From Zizania palustris (lineage: Eukaryota; Streptophyta; Magnoliopsida; Poales; Poaceae), in contig JAAALK010000081.1 in assembly GCA_019279435.1 (NCBI GenBank), positions 31,071,001 to 31,135,000 of the forward strand: a DNA stretch of 64,000 bases, given 5' to 3'. This document shows positions 25,058 through 35,775 of the stretch, in pieces. Within the stretch, counting starts at the first letter, position 1. Each line of letters begins with the position of its first letter. The notes beneath the pieces are model-generated. The model had not been told where the DNA came from and ran no database searches. It saw only the letters and a list, made by a program, of their open reading frames with translations. The position numbers and the translations under genes were made by a program.

Positions 25058-27330
25058 ATGGTGGTGATGGGCGGCGCGGAGGAGGAGGAGGAGCGGCGGA
25101 TGCACCAGGGTTGCATGGCCGGGTTCTTCTACCTGTTCGACCGCCCGCAGAACCTCTCCGGCAAGCGCCTCAGCCACCAGCCCCGCCGCCTCCTGTCTTC
25201 GTCCAGCGTGAGTTTCTCTCTCTCTCTTAGGTTTTCTTGTCCGCGAGGTGCGACAATGTGGTTGTTTTGACGGGTTTGTGATGTGTTGGTGGGTTGGGGT
25301 TTGTTGTGTGCAGGGGTCGGCGACGCCGTCGGAGCGGTCGATGCAGCTGGACCGGTCGCCTAACATGACGCCACCGGCCGCGCCGAGGCCTTCTCTGCAG
25401 CCTCTTGACATGAAGGATGGGAGTGGGGCGTCCGCGTCGTGGCGGCTACCGCGGCTTTCGCTGGACAGCCGCGCGGTGGTGGATGCGAGGGGGAAGTTGC
25501 GGCCGCGCGAGATCCGGGCGTCATCCGTGGCGCCGCCGTCTCCTGGAACGGAGGGGGATGAGCGCCGGTCGCCCAGCGTCGTCGCGCGGCTCATGGGCCT
25601 CGACGCGCTGCCGCACGGCACTGCGGGGGACGGGCAGGCTGTCGTCTGTCGCGGCGAGCTGCGGCGGTCGGCGTCAGAGCGCGTGCCTCGGGACCCGGCT
25701 CATTTCCGGTTCGTTGACCCGACCTTCTTCGAGAAGCCGCCGCTGCAGAGGCCGTCTTCCCCGGGGACGGAGGCGGCGCAGCGCCGCTTGCTGGATCCTA
25801 CATGCCCCAGGGGGTTGCAGAGACGCAGCCGCTTCGATGCGCACGATGTGTTCCCGGAGTCAGCGAAGCGTGTCGACACGACCGCCGGCCATGGAGAGAT
25901 CGCGCTCTACGGCGAGATCGAGCGCCGCCTCCGCAAGCGCGGCATTGCCGAGCCGGCCAGGGATATGGAGACCCTCAAGCAAATCTTGGAAGCGCTCCAG
26001 CTCAAGGGCCTCCTGCGCCACACCCCGCCGCCGCCGGTCTCATCCGTTCGCAACCAGCCTCCTCCTATCGTTGTCATGCGACCGTCCTCCAGGCCGCCGC
26101 AGCCGCCGCCCGCGCGGACGGCTTCCACCCGCCGAATCCGCGTCGATGTCGACAACGCCCGCCGTCCGCGCTCACCAGACCGCGCCGCGTCGCCCACACG
26201 GAGCCCCGCTTCCCCGTCGGGGCGTGGCCCGCAGTCCCCGCAGAGACGCGTCTCGCCGGCGAAGTCCCCCAAGTACCAGCCTCCACTCAGGAAGCCAAGC
26301 ACCGCCGACGCAGCCGGCGTCAAATCCCGCATTGCCCGCCGCGCGGGTCACAACGCCGCGGCGCTATCTCCCGACGACGACGCGTCCACCACCTTCTCCG
26401 ACGGCGGCAGCAGCGGCTACTTCAGTGCCTCCTCCCGCTGGGACACCGAGGTGAGCTTCGACTTCCCCTGCACAGCTGCACTCACACATCTCACTCCATG
26501 GCAGCCACCATTTTTGTATTTCATCTTACTCGAAGGACATTTCTGCAATGCTGCAGCGTGCTCGTGCCGACGACCGCCGCACCGACCGTGGCCTGCTCGA
26601 GCGCTGCGGCAAGCTACTGAGCAGCATCCAGGCGTTCACCACCGGCGAAGACCAGCAACCGAGTCCAGTTTCCGTTCTCGACGCGGCGGCGTTCCTCGCC
26701 GACGAGGACTCGCCGTCGTCGTCGGGGTCTAAGCGTGCAATTTACTTCGGAGCCCCGAGCCCAAGGCCCGCGACAGTGTCCGACCCAGAGGATGACGAGT
26801 GGGGCCAGGACACGTGGACGCTGCTGGGCCCAGAGGCGAGCGACCCGGACTACGCCTACGTGGCGGAGATCGTCCGGCTGTTCGAGCGGATGCGGGGTCC
26901 GTCCGACGTGTACAACGCGGCGGAGAAGGCCCGCCCGCGTGGCGACGACACGTGGCAGCACCGGAGGCTCCTCTGCGGCGCGGCGTCGGAGGTGCTCGAC
27001 CGCCGGCGATCCGCCTGCCCGTGGGAGCCCGTGGCGTGGCTCCGCGGAGGCAAGCTCCTTGACCACGTGTGGTCCGAGGTGAAGCGCGCCAGGGAGCCCG
27101 TCGCGCCGCCCGACGCCGAAGGAGTCGACCTGGACGACCTCACCCGCGGCGTGATCCTCCGCGACCTGGCCGGCGACCACCGGTGGCCGCCGCAGCGGCT
27201 CCCCGGCGCGGACGTCGCCTACGCCGCGCTTCAGCTCGAGCGGCTGGTGTTCAAGGACCTCGTGGCCGACACCATACGCGAGCTCGCCGACGTGGACCGC
27301 CGCCTGCCACGCCGGAAGCTGGTCTTCTAA
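25058..27330 (+). CDS. LONGIFOLIA / TRM-like protein (DUF4378)
   Basis: TRM/LONGIFOLIA proteins recruit TON1 and PP2A complexes to cortical microtubules and promote longitudinal cell elongation; rice relatives affect grain shape. Three exons, 25058-25207, 25314-26450 and 26557-27330, have GT/AG borders and phase 0 joints, giving 686 residues. The start ATG (MVVMGGAEEEEE) is the first with family character: it leads directly into the N-terminal GFFYLFDRPQ motif. The VARLMGLDALP motif (DUF3741 type) is at about residue 134. A long disordered Ser/Pro/Arg-rich middle follows. The C-terminal 180 residues match DUF4378, with YVAEIVRLFERM, HVWSEVKRARE and LERLVFKDLVADTIREL. I cannot say which rice TRM it is. 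No breaks were seen. Confidence 0.88.
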
Positions 27331-28598
27331 TCTCCAAACCACCCAAGCTTTCTACTGCTTGCTGGCTTGCTTGCTTCAGACGAATGGATCTCATTGCGTT
27401 TTCCGCTAACTGTTCCAGTTCCAGCTACTTAATTTGTTCATGTGGGCATGTGCAAGGCAGCAGTACACAATGGGAAAAAAATAGCCTCGAATTGAGAGAC
27501 GGCTGCAATGGCGTCATGATGCGTCTGGATTTGTATAGACTGGAGTTCGTACAGTCACTTGAATGTGCCATTATTTGCAAGGGTACTGTACTGGATCGGA
27601 GTAACTCGACTTCTGTAGCAGTATCATATCATATTCTGTTCCAAGTTCCAACCAGCAGTAAAATCCGACAACGTTCATTAAAACTTAGTAGAAAAATCAG
27701 CTGAAATCGTCCGATTTTAACGGCGATGTGAATCCATGGAAGATCTGAGTGAGCTGAGGCTAGCTTTCACATGTTTGGTTTAATTTCCATGGAGACCTGC
27801 ATCTGAGCATCTCCATGAACCCAGTAGCTAGCTCACTGCATGCAGTGTAGTGTGTAGACAGACAGGTACGGTGACGGCTTCGTACGTGTACGTCGTACGT
27901 GTGTGCTCTGATACGCCGTTGGTACTTGAAAGCGCGTCGTCTTCCCGTACGTATACGGTATACTCGTACGTACGTACGTACTTTTGGAGAGAGAGAGAGA
28001 GATGAGAGAGATCCGGCCGGCCGTTTCGACGGAAGCATGCATGCATGTGAGAGTTCACATGTATGCCAACATTATGCTCGGACAGGGAGAGTGAGGGGAG
28101 CTGAGTGTGCTGAAACATAGGCAGATACATACGCAGGCAGCAGGATGCATGTGTGACTGTGTGGTCGCCGCGGTCCAGCTGCTGCGTACATGCATGCATG
28201 GCTCGATCGCTCGCTGTCAGCAGCGGTCTAGCTAGCTGGCCCCCTCGCCGGAGGACAGCCGGGGTCCGCTCTAGCTGCCGCCGTGCGTCTGGGCCAGCGG
28301 CTGCACGCCCCGTGCCGCAACGGCAGGCCGGGAGCGCGCCGAGCGAGCTCGATGGATGGATGGACCACGCGCGCCGGCCGGAGGCAATGCAGCGGGTGCA
28401 TGCATGCATCGTCTAGGTCTAGCTAGCTACTACCGTGTAATTGATTCAGATAATTTTACATGTTATCGTTATAAGTTCTTCCATTAGATTGCTATGAAAT
28501 GCCCGCTATTAGATTGCTGTATTATAGAACGAACACAGTAGCAACCTCGTAATTGTGCAGTTGTAAATTAACTATTTTTCTAAATTCCATTAGCGGAG
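27331..28598. other. intergenic spacer with microsatellites, ending at the gypsy insertion
   Basis: No gene is supported. It carries a CGTA run at about 27,965-27,981, a GA run at about 27,987-28,002, and many short TGCATGCA and CTAGCTAG palindromic words. Antisense open frames at 27,760-28,410 are made largely of these repeats. Confidence 0.55.
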
Positions 28599-28866
28599 TG
28601 TCACTATTGGGCCGTCAAAGGAGGACACGCTGCGGCAGAACACCATTCGAGCCCGTCGTCCGAGTGTATTGTTGGATCCGGCTGTGTGGGCTAAGTAGCT
28701 GCTGAGTGGTTGAGGTAGTATAAATACTGGAACATGGATCCGATGTAAGGGGATCGAAAGACTGGAGTTATTCTGCTTCCCAATCTATCTTCTTCTTCCT
28801 CTGGTTTCTCTCTTCCTTTCAACTCTGTTACGTGAATTGCTGAGATAATATAGCTGGGTCATAACA
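28599..28866 (+). repeat. gypsy 5' LTR
   Basis: 268 bp, TG...CA ends, with TATAAATA at 28,719-28,726. Its first 100 bp encode, in one frame, the same tail that ends the pol product in the 3' LTR. Confidence 0.92.
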
Positions 28867-28869
28867 TTC

Positions 28870-28881
28870 TGGTATCAGAGC
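28870..28881 (+). other. gypsy primer-binding site (initiator tRNA-Met)
   Basis: TGGTATCAGAGC, three bases after the 5' LTR. It is complementary to the 3' end of plant initiator tRNA-Met, the usual primer for this group. Confidence 0.85.
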
Positions 28882-28948
28882 GATCTTCGTCCTGGATCAT
28901 CTTGAAGTTCCCCGGTTCCAGACGAGGCAGCAAGCGAAGACCCAAAAG

Positions 28949-30364
28949 ATGGAGCAACAAATCGCCGAACTCATCAAGGGCCTCCAGACGATTCAGGAGC
29001 AGAACGCTGCCATCCAAGGTTCCGTGGCCGCTACCACCGCCGCCATAGAAGAAATGGCTCCGGTAGTTCGCGATCTGGCGGGATGGCGCCCGCTAGTGGA
29101 AGGTACAGTGAAGGAACTGAAGGAGGAAGTGGGGGATCTTAAGGCGCAAGTCGACGGCATCGCTCGACATCCCGTGCTGCATGTGCGACCGACCGACCTC
29201 CCGGGCTTGCTTCCTACGCCTGTGAAGAGGTCCTTCTCTGAGGGAGGTCTTCCTGCGCTGTTCGCGACAGAAGAAGATTTATCACGGCCCATTGGCCACC
29301 GCATGTCATCTGCAACCTGGGGAGAGATTGGTCGGGGTTTTGCCCCCACTGATCAAACCCCGGACAAGGGTACGCTCTTTGATTTAACACCTATTTTTGT
29401 TGCGCGATCGAACGGGGAAAAGAGGATACGATTCAGTGGGCATTCTCCAACGCCCAAACTTGATTTCCCGGTGTTTGATGGGGACAAACCGAAGGCGTGG
29501 AAGAGGAAGTGTGAAGCCTATTTTAAGGTGTTTGGAATGAATCGGGGGCTCTGGGTCAATACCGCGTCCATGCACTTTGTGGGCGTAGCTGCTAGTTGGC
29601 TGGATGATATGGACTTAGATCTGGATGGAATGGATTGGGAGGAATTTTGTCGTTACCGCTAAATTTGGAAGAGATGAATTTCAGTTAGTCGTAAATCAAT
29701 TATTCCACCTAAAACAAACGGGATCGGTGAAGGAATATTCAGAGAAATTTGGTGAACTCAAGGGGGCGCTGTTAGCTCATCATTCGAACTGGGATCCTAT
29801 GTTTTTTCCTTCACGTTTTGTTGATGGGTTGCGGGACGAAATACATGTTGTTATACAGCTTCATCGGCCACAGGATTTGGATACTGCTCTCTCTCTCTTG
29901 CATTGTTACAGGAGGAGGCGTTGACGGTGCTCAAGCCGGCCGGTCGTCGCCCTGATGCTTGGCCGTTACCCCGTCCACCTGTCCTGCGGTCGGTGGGGAC
30001 CCCTCCTTTGCCTCCTAACCGGACCGAGCCGGTTCGGGGCACTCCGGTGGATGATCATCGCCACACGGAGGTGGCACGTCCTTCATCGACTGAAGACAAG
30101 GTGGCGGCATTGAGAGCTTATCGCCGCGCTCAAGGTGCTTGTTACAAGTGTGGGGAAAAGTGGAGTCGTCAGCATGTGTGTTCCACTACCGTGCCATTAC
30201 ATGTTGTCGATGAGCTGTGGGCTCTCTTATTGGCTGGGACTTCTGGGATGGATCAATGCTCGCCTCGATCGGACGGTACGACTCAGGAAGCAGATGAATC
30301 CCTCTTGGTTCTCTCCCTGGCGGCAATTCAAGGCCAGGAACCGACGCGAACTATGCGTCTCTAG
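28949..30364 (+). pseudogene. gag: gypsy gag, broken by two frameshifts
   Basis: Capsid and nucleocapsid coding region. It starts with a coiled-coil N-terminus (MEQQIAELIKGLQTIQEQN), followed by the Retrotrans_gag core (PKLDFPVFDGDKPKAWKRK, then after a frameshift FGRDEFQLVVNQLFHLKQ) and a zinc knuckle CYKCGEKWSRQHVC near 30,142-30,183. The frame shifts near 29,648-29,660 and again near 29,900-29,915. A TAG at 30,362-30,364 then separates gag from the protease region, where the frame is otherwise continuous. Confidence 0.85.
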
Positions 30365-30977
30365 GGCGAGTTGCAAGGTCATCCGGTGCTGATGTTGGTG
30401 GACTCCGGGAGTTCCAGTACGTTTGTGGCGAAACATCTCTCGGAACAGTTGCAAGGGGTGGTGCCCATTTCCTCGCCTATTAAGGTACGAGTGGCAGATG
30501 GGGGCATTATTTCCTGCAACAAGGAATTACCTGGTTGTCACTGGTGGATCCAAGGGACTACATTCTGTACAACATTCAAGGTGCTTCCATTGGTCTGTTA
30601 CGACGTGATTCTGGGTATGGATTGGCTCGAGCTACACAGTCCCATGTCTGTAGATTGGAAACGGAAGCACATTTCATTCACAGTTAAAGGGAAATCTGTG
30701 GAGTTGCAGGGTGTTCGCTCTCTGGTTCGGCAGTGCTCATTGATTTCGTCTGCACATTTGCAACAGCTGTGTGGTTCGGGTTCTGTGGCCAAGGTTCTTC
30801 ATTGTTGTGTGGTGCACACTGAACAGGACAGCACTGACCTCCATCCGGCGGTAGCGGCAGTCTTGGATGATTTTATCTCAGTATTTGATGAACCAAAGGG
30901 TCTCCCGCCTCCTCGTGAGTTTGATCACTCTATTCCGCTCATACCGGGTGCACATCCTGTTAATCTCCGGTCATATC
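30365..30977 (+). pseudogene. pol: gypsy protease and start of reverse transcriptase, cut by copia 1
   Basis: The frame continues past the TAG with the aspartic protease motif VLMLVDSGSSSTFV, then DVILGMDWL and the RT lead-in FDEPKGLPPPREFDHSIPL. It stops at PVNLRSY, where the first copia element begins at 30,978. The reading resumes at 42,280 after one 5-bp target copy. Confidence 0.88.
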
Positions 30978-32959
30978 TGAGGAGCCATGCTGAATAGTGT
31001 GGGCCTCATGGCTCTAGAAGTGATGAGTCATTGTCAACGATAGTCAAAGAGGACTGAAGAGAAGAAGAGATCTGCTGTTTTATGGGCCGCGTGTGACTCA
31101 GGTACACGGGCAGCGAGCGACTGTCGGGCAGAGGAGGCTGCGAAGTCGGGCTGGCCCAATCCGGGTGCATGGGCCAGGAGCAGTAGAAGACCCACTGGGC
31201 TGTTGACCAGGACTGACTCAGGTACACGGGCGGTGAGCGATTGCCGGGCTGAGAGAGCTGCGGAGTCGGGCCGGCCCAATCCGGGTACCTGGTGCAAAGC
31301 TGGTGGAGGCTTTGTCAGTTTCGGCGTAAAACTGACAACCGTTGATTCTGTATCCGACTGTCCAGAAGAGTAGCTTCAGGATATGTCATCTGTTACTCTA
31401 GGCCCACAGTCAGTCAGTTGTGTCTGTAAAAATACCTAAGGGCAGTAGAGTCTTTTTCTGTATTTTTGAGTCTGTAAAAACCCTAAGGGGCTGGTAGAAT
31501 ATTCCTAGTGTTGGGCTGCCTATAAATAGCACCCCAACCCCTAGGGTTTGGACTACCCCTTTGTGCTGAAATCAAATCCTCTCTATTGGGTCATTTTGTC
31601 TCTTTCTCTCTCCTGTGTGCGCCGCCAGGCAGTGGTTCATCCCTTTTTGCCTTGCATTTATTTTGCTCCTGTGAGATTGATTTCTTTGTTGGTTGCTGCG
31701 GTGAGTGCATTGATTCCTCTGCTACAAGAAGCTTCGGTTCGTTGTGCTGGTTGATTTTATTCCTAAGGTTGTGTCTCTGTTGCGTGTGTTCTTCGTGAGA
31801 AGTAGTACTAGTTCTTGCTGTTGCAAGTAGTACTGCTACTGTAGCTACAGTCTTTGCTGCCAGCCTTTTTACTTTCTTCCGCACAGCTTTTTGATCGAAG
31901 CTGACAGGCTCTGTCACCTTTTTGGCTGTTTCGAGCGAAGCTACTCTCTGTTCGAAGCCCTTCAGTTTCGCGAGGCTGGCTTCGATCTATCTCCTTCGAA
32001 GGCTTCGTTCGATCTTCGGTCTTTAGTTTGCGTTCTGTGTTGCTAAGCTTCGAAGCATTTTCCTGAACGACAGTATCGCATACTTCGAACAATAGTGCGA
32101 AGGGGCTTCGGCCCTATCTGTTCGAAGTCCATACTTCGACAAGTTTCGAAGTTGGGTTCGAAGCTTGTAGCTCCGCTAGGCCTCGCACTGACTTCTGTGT
32201 AGTGTGTCACCCTTCGCCTCTCTTTTCGGAGCTTGCTCTTTTCGAAGGTAAAGCATTGACTTCGGACTTGGTTTTCTGTCGTGTGACAGGCTTCGCTTCT
32301 TTGTTCGAAGGTTGTCCGTTTGTGTGTTGTGTTCGAAGCTTTCTGTTCGAAGATTTTGCTTCGAAGCTTTTGGTTCAAAGTTGTGTTCGAAGTTCTGTCT
32401 TCGAAGTGCACACTTCGAAGCAGGCTCCGACTCTGTCACTTTGCTCCGAAGCTCTTGGTTCGAAGCTGCGTTCGAAGCCTTGACGTCGAAGTACACACTT
32501 CGAACCAGGCTCCGTCATTGTATTACTTCGCTCCGAAGTTCACTTCGCATCTTGCCACCTCGAACTAGGCTAGACCGTGACACCTTCGGCATCTCGGACA
32601 GACTCCGTCACCAACCTCCGAAGCAGACCTCGGCGTGCGAAGAGGGCTTCGCCAAGTTCCGAACAGGAGACAACTTTGGACAGTAACTTCTCATTTCACT
32701 TTATACATACTTAGATCATTTCATTGAGAAGTTTAGGCCTGTTATAATTTGTTCATCTGCCTAGATTACACTACTTTAGTTTTACACTGTTTATCATCAG
32801 ATGCTTCTAGGTTAGAAACCTTTAGACTTAGGCCTTCTGTTTATTTTCTGCTGCGTAGTATTTTTGAGGTGCGTTGGGTATTGGGAACAGGCCATTGATT
32901 CGAAAGAATTTTTAAGGCGCCCATTCACCCCCCCTCTGGTCGCTACTTTCGGTCCTACA
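30978..32959 (+). repeat. copia 1 5' LTR
   Basis: 1,982 bp, starting TGAGGAGCC and ending CCTACA. TATAAATA at 31,521-31,528 is the likely promoter. The stretch at about 31,960-32,650 is packed with TTCGAAG words. Open frames inside it on both strands are by-products of that repeat. Confidence 0.95.
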
Positions 32960-32961
32960 AG

Positions 32962-32973
32962 TGGTATCAGAGC
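32962..32973 (+). other. copia 1 primer-binding site
   Basis: TGGTATCAGAGC, two bases after the LTR, matching initiator tRNA-Met. Confidence 0.88.
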
Positions 32974-33024
32974 GAGGTTAGGGTTTTTCCATACCTTAAC
33001 CGGTTCTAAACCCCTGTAGTGACT

Positions 33025-35775
33025 ATGACGTCTCCAGGCAAGGTCCCGTCCTTGGAAGCCTATGGCTATAATTATTGGAAGACTCGCATGCGAGCCTATC
33101 TCATGAGCCAGGGTTCGGACATATGGGACATTTGCGTTCACAGCACGTTTGTCATTCTGCCAGTCGCTGAGCACGGTACTGCTGGTATCATTGCTCAGCA
33201 TCTGAGCAACAGTAAGGCTGTGAATATTTTGTTTTCTGGATTAGGTCCCACTGAGTTTGAGCGTGTGAGTCATCTCTCCACTGCGAGAGAGATCTGGGCT
33301 ACCCTCAAGGCACACCATGAGGGAACAGCCCAGGTCAAGGCTCGGCTCTATCAGACCTACCGGCGTGAATATGAGAACTTCACACAGAAGCCGGGTGAAT
33401 CTGTTGAGGCTTTGTTTGGTCGCTTTCAGTCGATCATTAACAAGCTTCGGGACAACAAGGCTGAGGGTGCTCAGTTAGTCTCAGATCACGAGCAGGCGCT
33501 CAAGGTTCTTCATACCTTGGACCCAAAGATCTGGGAGATCAAGGTATCCTCTATCGTTGAGAGCACTTCTTACGATACCTTGACCATTTCTGAGTTATTT
33601 AGCAAGCTGAAGGCCACTGAGGTAGATATCTAGCTGAGATCAAATCTCACTGGTTCGGGATCAAAATCCCTGGCCCTTGCTACACCTTCTGTTGATCCCT
33701 CTGCTGTGAGTTGTGCTGGGTTCTCTTTGATGTCTATCACTGAGGACCAGCTTGAGTCTTTGGGAGATGATGAGTTGTGTCTGTTTAACAACCGGGTGCG
33801 TCGTGTCTATGACAAAAGAATGTTCAAAAGACACGGCACAAAATCCGGATGCTTTGAGTGTGGTGATCCAGGACACTTCATCGCCGACTGCCCCAAGCGC
33901 AACGGCCACAAGAAGGGCACCAGTGGCAGCTTCCACGACTCCGGCAAGCATGAGAGCTCATCCTTCAACAAGGGCAAGCCGAAGACTCGTTTCTTCAAGA
34001 AGGCCCTGAAGGACTACCGGCGAGAGAACAAGAAGCGCGACAAGGCCTTCTTCGCCGAGATGGAGAAGAGCTACTCCAAGCAGTCCACGTCTTCTTCCTC
34101 TTCATCAAGCTCAAGCGATGAGGAGATCGTCATCAGGAAGGGGAAGGACAAGGACGATCCGGCGGGCCTCTGCTTCATGGGCTTCGGAGACAAGCCGAAG
34201 AGCCGCTCTCACCAGCGCCGAAGATCCCGCAAGAGCTTCTGCTCCATGGCTCTTGGGGATAGAGAAGAAAAGAGCTCCTCCGACGACTCCGACGACGACG
34301 ATAGCAAGGTATCGTCTTATGAGCGTGAAATTGTAGATTTACTTGAGAGTAATCGTCAGGAGTTGAAATATCGGGAGAAACTGCTTAGGGGGGCTAAGAA
34401 AAGGATAGATGAGCTAGAGAGTGAGCTTGCCGTGGCCAACGGTAGAATAGAAAGTCTATCCTCTTCCCCTTGCTTGGGTGTTAGCAGTGAGTGCCCGAAG
34501 TGTGAGGTGCTTCTGTGTGACCTGTCGACTCTGAAGTCCAGGTACACAGAAAGGGTTGATGAGAGGGACGCTTTGGCCACTGAGCTTGAAAGCGCTCAGC
34601 AGGAGCTGAAAGATGCTCACGCCACTGTCGTCGCACCCTGTGTTGATTGCCCATCTCATCTAGCTGCCTTAGCTGAGCTGAAATCCAAGGGCGATGAGCA
34701 TTTGGGTGATGTTGAGAGGATGAGAGCTGAGCTTGCCCAGACTAGGCTAGAGCTTGAGACACTGTCAGTTCCACCCACTGTCTGTGAGAACTGCCTGTCT
34801 CTTAGAATGGAGTTGATTAAGCTAAAAGCCGGGAAGTCTGTCCAAGTAGAGAATGAGTGTGAGACCTGCTTGTCTCAGGTGGAGGTTCTAGCTTCTTTGA
34901 GAGAGGAGCTAGCAGATTCTCAGAATGAGAACTTTTACCTCCGTTCTATCCTGAGTTGGATCAGTGCCAGAGAGCCACAGCTTGGCATGATGATCCAGCA
35001 GTTCAAGAGGAAGGATGGGTTTGGAGTAGGTTACACCTACACCAAGGCTGACTTTGAGAGTGCCCTCAGCCGGGCAGTGGAGTGGAGTAAAATGACTCCA
35101 GAGCAGAGGTATCCCAAGACTCACTCCACTGAGACCTCCCAGGCTTGTCAGCCAAAGGATGGAGTGATCCATGAAACTCCCAAAGCTCCACCCAAGAAGC
35201 CTATCTGGGTTCCTAAGCCCAAACACCTCCACTCTTCTTTAGACTCTCTTCCGGGACCCTCTCAGCCCAAGAAGACCACACCAAACGCTACCAAGCCCAA
35301 GATCCCCAAGCCTCAACCACATCCCAAGAAGCCTACCTATCATTGTGAGTATTGTCAGAGAGACGGGCATCTTGCGGAGTTTTGCTTTAGGAGGAAGCGG
35401 GTTGAGAGAGCAGAGAGGGCTCGTAGTGATCAGGTGCAGTTCTACCAGCAGGGTGGTAGACTGCGTGTTCCTCGGCGCGGGGAGAGGCTGGAGGCCAGGC
35501 CGCGTCGTGTAGGTGGTGGTAGAGGAGACGGCTTTCTTGCCCGTGCTCCAGTTGGTGGTGTTCGTTCCGGCAGAGTTCCAGACCGAGTTGGCTACGGTTC
35601 TGGACCTCGTGGCCGTAGGGTTAGGAAGAACCGTGGACCGCGCTTTGAGCCGCGTTTTGGTCCAAACTCTTTTGATGGTTTTCGCTTTCCATCTTTTGAG
35701 CAGATGGCTCGACACTGGTTTAGCTCGTTTGCTAAACCTGGTGCCGGACCATTTGCTCCCACTTACAGACATTGA
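33025..35775 (+). pseudogene. gag: copia 1 Gag, with an in-frame TAG
   Basis: Starts MTSPGKVPSLEAYGYNYWK, the usual copia Gag N-terminus, with the UBN2-type core FERVSHLSTAREIWATL. A TAG at 33,631-33,633 interrupts a frame that otherwise runs on unbroken to TGA at 35,773-35,775, about 917 codons in all. Downstream are a CCHC zinc knuckle (CFECGDPGHFIADC, near 33,850), a Ser/acidic linker, a long coiled coil carrying four CxxC pairs (CPKC, CVDC, CENC, CETC) and a second finger-like CEYCQRDGHLAEFC near 35,344. The tail is Arg/Gly-rich and probably binds nucleic acid. Confidence 0.9.

Noticed and set aside
24935..25621. 228-codon minus-strand ORF at the start of the LONGIFOLIA-like gene
   Set aside because: Antisense shadow of GC-rich coding sequence.
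26614..27342. 242-codon minus-strand ORF opposite DUF4378
   Set aside because: Antisense to a clear conserved domain; produced by high GC3.
31591..32496. Overlapping ORFs of 70-124 codons in the copia 1 LTR (repeated at 40,911-41,816)
   Set aside because: They occur on both strands, are built from the TTCGAAG repeat and show no protein family features. They are duplicated only because the LTR is.
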